Source of the DNA: Nocardioides sp. SLBN-35
GTDB taxonomy: Bacteria > Actinomycetota > Actinomycetes > Propionibacteriales > Nocardioidaceae
DNA length: 64,000 nucleotides
Direction: 5' to 3'
NCBI RefSeq assembly: GCF_006715725.1
Contig: NZ_VFNU01000001.1
Span: 1,736,001-1,800,000 of the forward strand
A program made the position numbers and the translations under genes. Numbering within the stretch: position 1 is the first letter of the stretch; each line of letters begins with the position of its first letter. The notes beneath the pieces were generated by a model that saw only the letters and a list, made by a program, of their open reading frames with translations, had not been told where the DNA came from and did not search any database. Positions 57,618 to 64,000 of the stretch are shown one piece after another.

Positions 57618-60600
57618 TCAGCGGCCGCCGCCGTGGTCGGTGGTCGGCAGGTAGTCCGCATTGCCACCGAAGGTCGCGGTGAACCCGTCGGTGTTCAGGT
57701 ACGCCGGGGCTGCCGGCGGCACCTTGCACTGCGCGCGGCCGTTCACGTCCGTGACCGCCCGGCACAGCTCGAGGTAGCCCGCCGAGACGGTCGTGTTCGT
57801 CGAGAACACCAGGGTCTGCCCGGCGATCGGCTCGTTGCCCGGCCCGCGCAGGACCGCCGTTACCTGACGGGGTGAGAACAGGTCGGTCGTGATCACCCTG
57901 AGGTCGTCGAGGTGGGTGGCCGCCCGCTCCACGACCTGGCTCAGCTCCGGCGAGGTGGCGCCGGCCCGGGTGGCGTCACCCGAGTAGGTGGCCGTCAGCG
58001 TGTAGCTGCCCGCGGCCAGGCCGTCGACGTCGAGCGTCGCCCGCTGCTGGCCCTCGACCGTGGCGAGCGGCACCGTGCCGATGACGTTGCCGCCGGACCG
58101 GAAGGTCACCGTCCCGGTGGGCGTGCCCGGAGCCGGGGCGCCGTCGGCCACGGTCGCGGTCAGCGTGACCCGGTCGCCGTACGTCGACGGGTTGGCGCTG
58201 GACACGATCCCGACGACGGTGACGCCGGCTCCGACCAGCTGCGAGGTGGACTCGGTGGAGCCCTCGAAGGTGACGCTGCCGCCGTACGACGCCCGGATCT
58301 CGTGCGCGCCGGGGGCCAGCGTGGCCGTGGCGAAGGTGGCGGTGCTGGTGCTCGCCTCGGAGGCGGGCGCCAGGCTGGTCGCGCCGAGCAGGGTGGTGCC
58401 GTCCCAGAACTGCACCACGCCGGTCGGCCTGCCGGTGGCCGGGGCGACCGCGCGGACCGTGGCGGTGAAGGTCACCGTCTGCCCGGCGTCCGCCTCGGCG
58501 TCGTCGGAGACCAGCTCGGTCGCCGAGCCGGCCTTGGTGACGGTCTGGCCGTTGCCCTGGTCGAGCAGGCCGGTGCTGGCGACGAACCGCGGCTCACCGC
58601 TGTAGACGGCCGAGATCCGGTAGGTGCCGGGCGACAGGTTCGCGAAGTCGGGGCTGGTCGCCGCGCCGTCGACGAGGCCCACCGGTGCCCCGAGCGGAGC
58701 CCCGTTGACCTTGAACTGGACCGTGCCGCCGGGGACGCCGGCGCCCGGCGCGATCGGGCTCACGGTCGCGGTGAAGCGGACCGCGGCACCCGGCTGCGAC
58801 GGGTTGGTCGTCGACGAGACGACGGTCGAGGTCTGGGCGCGCTGGACCTTCTGCGCGACCGACCCGTTGCTCCCGGTGAAGCTGTCGTCGCCGTCGTACG
58901 TCGCGACCACGGCGTGCTGGCCGACGGAGAGCGAGTCGATGGTGATCGACGCGATCCCTCCGGTGGCCGAGCTGACCGGGGCCGAGCCGAGGACGGTGTC
59001 CCCGTCGGTGAAGGTGACGGTGCCCGACGGCGAGCCGGCGCCCGGCGCGAGCGCGCCGACCGTGGCCGTGAACGTCACCGGCTGCCCGACGACAGAGGTC
59101 GCGGCGCTGCTGGTGACGGTGGTCTTCGTCGCCGCCTTGTTGACCGTGTGGCTCACGACCGGCGAGGTGCTGGTGACGAAGTTCGGGTCGGCGCTGAGGT
59201 AGGTCGCCTTCACCTGGTGGGTGCCCCGCGTGAGCGAGCTCGTGGTGATCTCGGCGCTGCCGCCCGCGAGGGTGACGAACGCGCCGGGCTGGCCGTCGAT
59301 GGTGAACTGGACCACGCCGCCGGGCTCGCCGGTGGCCGGCGCGACCGGGGTGACCGTCGCGGTGACGGTGACCGCCTGGCCGAAGACCGACGGGCTGGGG
59401 GAGACCTCGACCTCGGTCGAGGTGTGAGCCGCCGCGACCTCCTGGTCGAGCGAGGCGGTGGCGCCGGCGAAGCGGGTGTCGCCCTCGTAGTTCGCGGTGA
59501 TCACGTGGTCGCCGGCATCCAGCTTCACCGGTGCCGAGACGACGCTGCCGCCGTTGAGCGGGACCGGCGAGCCGATCGGGTCGCCGTCGGCGAAGAACTG
59601 GACATTGCCGCTCGGGTCGCCGGCACCGGGCCCGACGACGGCGACGTCGGCGGTGAAGGTGAGGGGCTCGCCCGCGACCGCATCGGCGTTCGAGGTGCTC
59701 ACGCTCACCGAGGTGTCGGCGCGGTCCACGCCGTGGGTGAGCTCGGCTGAGGTGCTGGTGGCGAGGTCGCCATTGCCGTTGTACGTCGCCTGCACGGTGT
59801 GGTTGCCCGGAGCCAGGTTGCTGATGCTGAGCTCCGCGGTGTCGTCGCCGGCCAGCTGGACGGCGGTGCCGTACGGCTCGCCGTCGACGTTGAACTGGAC
59901 GCCGCCGGCGGGGTCGCCGACGCCGGGGGAGACCACGCCGACCGTGGCGGTGAAGGTGACCGCCTGGCCGCTGACGGTGGGGGACCCGGTGCTGGTGAGC
60001 GCGGTGCTGGTCGGCGCCTTGCCCACTGTCAGCTGCTTGGCCGCGGCGTCGCTGGTGACCAGGTTGCCGTCGCCGCTGTAGCGAGCGCCGATGGTGTGCT
60101 CGCCGGTGCTCAGCGTGGTGGTCGGCGGCGTGGTGGCGGACCCGCCGGAGACGGTCACCGGGGCGCCGAAGTCGTCCCCGTCGACGGTGAACTGGATCGT
60201 GCCGGTCGGCGTGCTCGTGCCGTTGACGGGCGCGACCTGGGCGGTGAAGGACACCGCCTCGCCGTGCACCACCGGTGAGGGCTGGAGGAGCGTCGTCGTG
60301 GTCGGGTTCTTCTTCACCTCGAACGACGTCGGGTCCGAGGAGCCCTTGTAGTAGGCCGTCTGCGCGAAGGACGCCGTGACGGTGGCGGACCGCGGCGGGC
60401 CCGCCACCGGCAGGCTCGCGGTGGCGACACCGCTGGCGTTGGTCGTCGCGTTGACCGACGTACCGCCGGACAGGGCGAACGTGACGACCCGTCCGGGCAG
60501 GACCGAGGCGGCCAGGTTGGGGTCGGTCAGCTTGGCCGACACGCTCACCGAGGTGTTCTGCGCACCCTCTGTGGCGCCGGTGTAGGCGATCTGGGTGATG

Positions 60601-61004
60601 TTGTCGATCGTCACCGAGCGGTTGGTCGTGTTGGTCGAGTTGGTGCAGTAGAGGAAGCCGGACCGCTTCCGCTCGATCGCCCGGGCGGTGTAGGCGCCGT
60701 TGGCGTAGCCGTGGGTGTCCACGACCACGCTCTTGGCGCCGGTGCCGCCCTGGACGCTTTCGAACACGACGGTGCCCCCGCTGTTGATCAGCTGCAGGGT
60801 CGTCTGCGGGCTGCTTCCGCTGAGGCAGCCGGTCCCGTCGCTCGCGCCGCTCGCAGCCAGCGTCGCGTTGCCGCGGAGAACGGCGTTCGCCGCCGGCGAG
60901 GTGATGTCGGCCGAGGCCGACGAGGTGAGGACGACAGGGATCCCGAGCCCCAGGGTGGTGGCCGCGAGGGCCGCGATCATGCGCCGCACAGAGGTTCCTT
61001 TCAT
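57618..61004 (-). CDS. Very long secreted Ig-like (Big_3_5) repeat protein
   Basis: 1,128 residues from ATG 61004 (MKGTSVRRMIAALAATTLGL, signal peptide ending ASA-DI); a GTG at 61019 overlapping the previous stop by four bases is also possible. After a short unique region with two cysteines (DGTGCLSGSS, LYCTNST) there are about nine or ten Ig-like repeats of 90-95 residues with the pattern ..T.T.V.SS..P...G..V.FTATV..V.PGAG.P.G.VQF..DG...G..V.L..G.A......L..G.H.V.A.Y.GD..., the Big_3_5 surface fold. No cell-wall anchor is visible. It continues the same class as the upstream gene and is a probable adhesin or surface-layer protein. Confidence 0.85.
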   Translation of the reverse strand: MKGTSVRRMIAALAATTLGLGIPVVLTSSASADITSPAANAVLRGNATLAASGASDGTGCLSGSSPQTTLQLINSGGTVVFESVQGGTGAKSVVVDTHGYANGAYTARAIERKRSGFLYCTNSTNTTNRSVTIDNITQIAYTGATEGAQNTSVSVSAKLTDPNLAASVLPGRVVTFALSGGTSVNATTNASGVATASLPVAGPPRSATVTASFAQTAYYKGSSDPTSFEVKKNPTTTTLLQPSPVVHGEAVSFTAQVAPVNGTSTPTGTIQFTVDGDDFGAPVTVSGGSATTPPTTTLSTGEHTIGARYSGDGNLVTSDAAAKQLTVGKAPTSTALTSTGSPTVSGQAVTFTATVGVVSPGVGDPAGGVQFNVDGEPYGTAVQLAGDDTAELSISNLAPGNHTVQATYNGNGDLATSTSAELTHGVDRADTSVSVSTSNADAVAGEPLTFTADVAVVGPGAGDPSGNVQFFADGDPIGSPVPLNGGSVVSAPVKLDAGDHVITANYEGDTRFAGATASLDQEVAAAHTSTEVEVSPSPSVFGQAVTVTATVTPVAPATGEPGGVVQFTIDGQPGAFVTLAGGSAEITTSSLTRGTHQVKATYLSADPNFVTSTSPVVSHTVNKAATKTTVTSSAATSVVGQPVTFTATVGALAPGAGSPSGTVTFTDGDTVLGSAPVSSATGGIASITIDSLSVGQHAVVATYDGDDSFTGSNGSVAQKVQRAQTSTVVSSTTNPSQPGAAVRFTATVSPIAPGAGVPGGTVQFKVNGAPLGAPVGLVDGAATSPDFANLSPGTYRISAVYSGEPRFVASTGLLDQGNGQTVTKAGSATELVSDDAEADAGQTVTFTATVRAVAPATGRPTGVVQFWDGTTLLGATSLAPASEASTSTATFATATLAPGAHEIRASYGGSVTFEGSTESTSQLVGAGVTVVGIVSSANPSTYGDRVTLTATVADGAPAPGTPTGTVTFRSGGNVIGTVPLATVEGQQRATLDVDGLAAGSYTLTATYSGDATRAGATSPELSQVVERAATHLDDLRVITTDLFSPRQVTAVLRGPGNEPIAGQTLVFSTNTTVSAGYLELCRAVTDVNGRAQCKVPPAAPAYLNTDGFTATFGGNADYLPTTDHGGGR

Positions 61005-61015
61005 CGGAGCGCGCC

Positions 61016-64000
61016 TCACTTCAGGAGGGCGCCGTGCGCCGTGGAGGAGAGGTGGTTGGCGTCACCCGCGTAGGTCACGTTGTAGCCACCGGCGAGGGTG
61101 AGCTGCAGGAGCTGGGGCGCCGCGTTGCACACGGCGAACCCGGACTCGTCGCTCACCGTGGTGCACACGAGCCTGGTGCCCACCCGGAACTCCAGGGGTA
61201 CGCCGGCCAGGGGGTTGCCGCCCGCGGTGACCGTCGCCCGGAGCTGGCCGAGTGGCAGCAGCAGCGGCGTCAGCGAGACGACTGCGGGCGTGGCCTGGAT
61301 CGCGGTCGGCTGCTTGGCCACCGTGATGCTGCGGGCACCGGAGGTGCTGGCGCCGAAGCGGTTGGTGCCGGCGTACTCCGCCTTGATCGTGTGGCTGCCC
61401 GCCCCGAGCCCGGAGACCGTCGCGGTCGCCACCGCCGTGTCGTTCGCGCCGGGAGCGAGGGTGGCCGTCGCGACGACCTGCCCGTTCTCGGTGAACCGCA
61501 CGGTGCCCGTCGGCGAGCCGAGCCGGCCCTCGGCCGGGGTCACGGTCGCGGTCAGGGTGACGGCGTCGCCGTAGACCGAGAAGTCGCGGTCGAGGGCGAG
61601 CCCGGTGGTGGTCGCGATGACGCCGACGACCTGGGTCAGCTCGGCTGTGCCGGGGCTGTAGCGCAGGTCGCCCGAGTAGAGGACCCCGACGGTGTGGCTT
61701 CCGGGCGCCAGGTCGGCGAGGGTCGCGCTGGTCGCGGCCCCGTCCACCAGGCTGACTGCGGCGCCGACCGGGTGGCCGTCGACCGAGAACTGCACGAAGC
61801 CGGTCGGGGCGAGTCCGCCGTCCGAGGTGACCTCGGCGGTGAACTGCACGCCCTCGCCGACGCCTGAGGAGGCGGCCGAGGACGCGAGAGCCACGTCCGC
61901 GGTCCCGGTCCCGACCGACTGGGTGAGGATGTCGCCGCTGCCGGAGAAGCCCGGTGCCGCCTCGAAGCTGGCGATCACGGTGTGGTCGCCGGGCTCCGCG
62001 GAGTCGACCGGCGGGCTCACCGCGACACCGTCCTCGAGAGCCACCGGGGCGCCGAGGTCCTGGCCGTCGAGCGAGAACTGCACGGTGCCGGTCGGGGTGT
62101 CGCCCTCGGCGGTCACGCTCGCGCGGAAGGTGACCCCGGCGCCGTACGTCGACGGGTTGGCGCTCGACGTCAGCGTGGTCGTGGTCGCCACCACCGCGGT
62201 CCCCGGGATCACCGAGTGGGCCACGGCCTCCGACTCGCTCGCGCGGTAGTCGGCGTCGCCGGCGTAGCGGGCGGTGAGCTGGTGCGTACCTGCCGGCAGG
62301 TCGTCGACGTCGAGCGTGGCGACGCTGCCCGAGGCCGAGGCAACGAGCGGGACGGCGCCGAGGGACTCGGTGCCGGCGTAGAAGGTCACCGTGCCGGTGG
62401 GCGCGCCTGCGCCGGGGCTGACGGCGGCGACCGAGGCGGTGAGGGTGACGTTCTGGTCCTGCACCGACGGTGACGGGGAGGCCTGCACCACGGTGGTGGT
62501 GTCGGCGGCGTCGACGTCCTGCTCGCGCTGGTCGGAGCCGCCGAGGTAGTCGGCGTTGCCGGCGTAGCGGGCCTCGACGGTGTGGGTGCCGGCACCGAGG
62601 GAGGTGACCGGGGCGAACACCGCGACGCCGTTGTCGAGCGGGACGGGGCTGCCGACCTCGCTGCCGTCGACGAGGAGCTGGACCTGGCCGGCCGGCGTAC
62701 CGCCGCCCGGAGCCTCGACCGTGACGGTGGCCGTGTAGCTCAGCGCCTGGCCGCTGACCGAGCTGCCCGACGGGCCGGCCAGCGCCACGGAGACCGCCGC
62801 CTTCGCGACGTTCACGGTGCGCTGGGTGGCCGTGCTGCCGGCGTACACGTCGTCGCCGGTGTAGCTCGCGACCACCTGGTTGGAGCCGACCGGGAGGTCG
62901 GTGACCACGGTGGAGGCGTTGCCGTCGGTGTCGACGCCGGCGCGGCCGACCTCGGTGCCGCCGACGGTGAACACGACGTCACCCGTGGGGGTGCCGGCGC
63001 CCGTGGTCACGCTCGCCGCGAGGGTGACCGGCTGGCCGTGGACCGCCGAGCCGGGAGAGACCGACGCGGAGGTGCTGGTGGCCAGCAGCGGCTCGCGGAC
63101 CCGGAAGGTGACCGAGCTCGAGGTGCTGCCGGTGTGGTCGGCCGTGCCGCTGTAGGTGGCGATCACGGTGTGGTAGCCGAGGCCGAGCGTCGAGAGCTGG
63201 GCGCTGGTCGCCTGGCCGCCGCTGAGCGGGACGGCGGAGCCGAAGTCGGCGCCGTCGACGTTGAACAGGACGGTGCCGCCCGGGTCGCCGCCATGGCTCG
63301 GCGCGACGGTCGCGGTGAACCGGACCGGGTCGCCGATGGTCACCACGCCCGGCTGGGCGACGACGGCGGTGGTCGTCGGGATCGTGCCGACGGTGAAGGC
63401 CGTCTGCGTCGAGGCGGCCTCGTGGCCGCCGTCGCCGGCGTACGACGCCGTCAGGGTCGCCGTCCGCGGCGGTCCCGCCACGGAGATCTGGGTCTCGGCG
63501 ACACCGGAGGCGTTGGTCGTGGCGTCGGCCGTCGCTCCGCCGGACAGGCTGAACGTGACGGTGCGCCCGGCCGCGCTCGCGCCGGTGCGGTCGGTCAGCG
63601 TGGCCCGGACCGTGGCAGTGCTGCCCTGCGGGGCGGAGGTGTCGCCGCCGTACGCGAGGGTGCTGCAGTTCTTCGGGGTCACGACGAGCGTGGCCACGGT
63701 GGTGACGCCACCGGCGGTCACCAGGACGCCCCAGGAGCCGCGGACGCCGCTCTTCTGCAGGCCGTCGGTCTCGCTCGGCGCGGTGAGGGTCGCCGCGTAG
63801 TTGCCGCCCGCGGTCGTGGTGGTGGTCGTCGTGCTGCCCTGCCCCGGGGACAGGGGCGACTTGTCGAGACGGACGCTGACCGGTACGCCGGCCGTGCCCG
63901 TGCTGAGCCTGCCGGCGACGGTGACGTCCGCGCCGGCGCAGGTCAGCGACGGCGTGATGGTCTCGGTGAGCGTGGTCGACGCGGCGGGGGTGGTCGCGCT
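61016..64000 (-). CDS. Ig-like (Big_3_5) repeat protein, N-terminus outside the window (partial)
   Basis: The frame is open from 64000 down to the stop at 61016, giving over 990 residues; the GTG at 63721 that would give 901 residues is internal, because repeat-like sequence with a run of threonines (TTTTTTTAGGNYAATLTAP) continues upstream of it. The repeats are of the same type as in the 57618-61004 protein (for example SSANPSTYGAGVTFRASVTAEGDTPTGTVQ split across units). The last segment ends YAGDANHLSSTAHGALLK. The stop overlaps the next gene's possible GTG by four bases. A second giant surface protein in tandem. Confidence 0.85.
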   Translation of the reverse strand, partial: SATTPAASTTLTETITPSLTCAGADVTVAGRLSTGTAGVPVSVRLDKSPLSPGQGSTTTTTTTAGGNYAATLTAPSETDGLQKSGVRGSWGVLVTAGGVTTVATLVVTPKNCSTLAYGGDTSAPQGSTATVRATLTDRTGASAAGRTVTFSLSGGATADATTNASGVAETQISVAGPPRTATLTASYAGDGGHEAASTQTAFTVGTIPTTTAVVAQPGVVTIGDPVRFTATVAPSHGGDPGGTVLFNVDGADFGSAVPLSGGQATSAQLSTLGLGYHTVIATYSGTADHTGSTSSSVTFRVREPLLATSTSASVSPGSAVHGQPVTLAASVTTGAGTPTGDVVFTVGGTEVGRAGVDTDGNASTVVTDLPVGSNQVVASYTGDDVYAGSTATQRTVNVAKAAVSVALAGPSGSSVSGQALSYTATVTVEAPGGGTPAGQVQLLVDGSEVGSPVPLDNGVAVFAPVTSLGAGTHTVEARYAGNADYLGGSDQREQDVDAADTTTVVQASPSPSVQDQNVTLTASVAAVSPGAGAPTGTVTFYAGTESLGAVPLVASASGSVATLDVDDLPAGTHQLTARYAGDADYRASESEAVAHSVIPGTAVVATTTTLTSSANPSTYGAGVTFRASVTAEGDTPTGTVQFSLDGQDLGAPVALEDGVAVSPPVDSAEPGDHTVIASFEAAPGFSGSGDILTQSVGTGTADVALASSAASSGVGEGVQFTAEVTSDGGLAPTGFVQFSVDGHPVGAAVSLVDGAATSATLADLAPGSHTVGVLYSGDLRYSPGTAELTQVVGVIATTTGLALDRDFSVYGDAVTLTATVTPAEGRLGSPTGTVRFTENGQVVATATLAPGANDTAVATATVSGLGAGSHTIKAEYAGTNRFGASTSGARSITVAKQPTAIQATPAVVSLTPLLLPLGQLRATVTAGGNPLAGVPLEFRVGTRLVCTTVSDESGFAVCNAAPQLLQLTLAGGYNVTYAGDANHLSSTAHGALLK

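Noticed and set aside
52392-64000. Regularly spaced repeated sequence considered as a CRISPR array
   Set aside because: The repeat units are about 270-290 bases, in frame, and encode Ig-like domains; there are no short identical repeats with unique spacers.
1-64000. tRNA, rRNA, riboswitch and replication-origin signals
   Set aside because: I looked in the intergenic gaps for cloverleaf patterns, known riboswitch cores and DnaA-box clusters and saw none. Gaps are short, and a covariance-model scan would be needed to exclude small RNAs.

Overview
The window is high-GC, densely packed DNA with frequent GTG starts, 1-4 base start/stop overlaps, leaderless promoters and a mycobacterial-type SOS box. 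This points to an actinobacterium, most probably Nocardioidaceae (Nocardioides-like). The genus is an inference from gene content, not from a marker gene. I saw no rRNA, tRNA, CRISPR array or insertion sequence.

Layout. 1-6.4 kb: the 3' end of mazG, a neutral ceramidase-like gene, and a TetR / DmpA-type aminopeptidase / serine hydrolase operon divergent from an amino-acid permease, with two related palindromes between them. 6.4-10.5 kb: small regulatory and conserved genes (cold-shock protein, SOS-controlled DUF222-HNH gene, methyltransferase, SufR-like regulator). 10.5-16.5 kb: a class II HDAC/acetylpolyamine amidohydrolase in an operon with a ribose-type ABC importer, next to a LuxR-type regulator. 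16.6-34.6 kb: a large catabolic region. It holds a NylA-like amidase, two class I amidotransferase-like hydrolases, a MarR regulator, an APC permease, a glutamine-synthetase-like ligase, a VanB-type reductase, a Rieske-oxygenase-like protein that has lost nearly all metal ligands, a P450, and an eight-gene operon with an acetoacetate-decarboxylase-like protein, two aldehyde dehydrogenases, an LigB/HpaD-type extradiol dioxygenase, an FAH-family protein, an LLM flavin enzyme, an amidotransferase and an SDR. Near-identical 20-bp palindromes lie in front of four transcription units here and tie them into one likely MarR regulon. I read the region as degradation of an aromatic or other amine/amide by gamma-glutamylation, oxidation and meta ring cleavage.

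34.6-38.3 kb: a TetR regulator divergent from an SDR / APH-like kinase / acyl-CoA dehydrogenase operon, probably for 4-hydroxyacyl-CoA metabolism. 38.3-47.5 kb: a four-gene operon of unknown function. Two proteins pair four-bladed hemopexin-like repeats with probable peptidoglycan hydrolase domains, and two are about 1,100-residue proteins I cannot assign. 47.8-52.3 kb: a compact Tad pilus locus (TadA, TadB, TadC, a Flp-like peptide and three pseudopilin-like proteins). 52.4-64 kb: cell-surface genes, namely an Ig-like repeat protein with a coiled-coil tail, a type VII-secretion-like pair, a lipoprotein, and two tandem very long Ig-like repeat proteins, the last running off the window.

Functions come from reading motifs by eye. 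Start sites are chosen from ribosome binding sites or leaderless -10 spacing where these decide. No database search was run.
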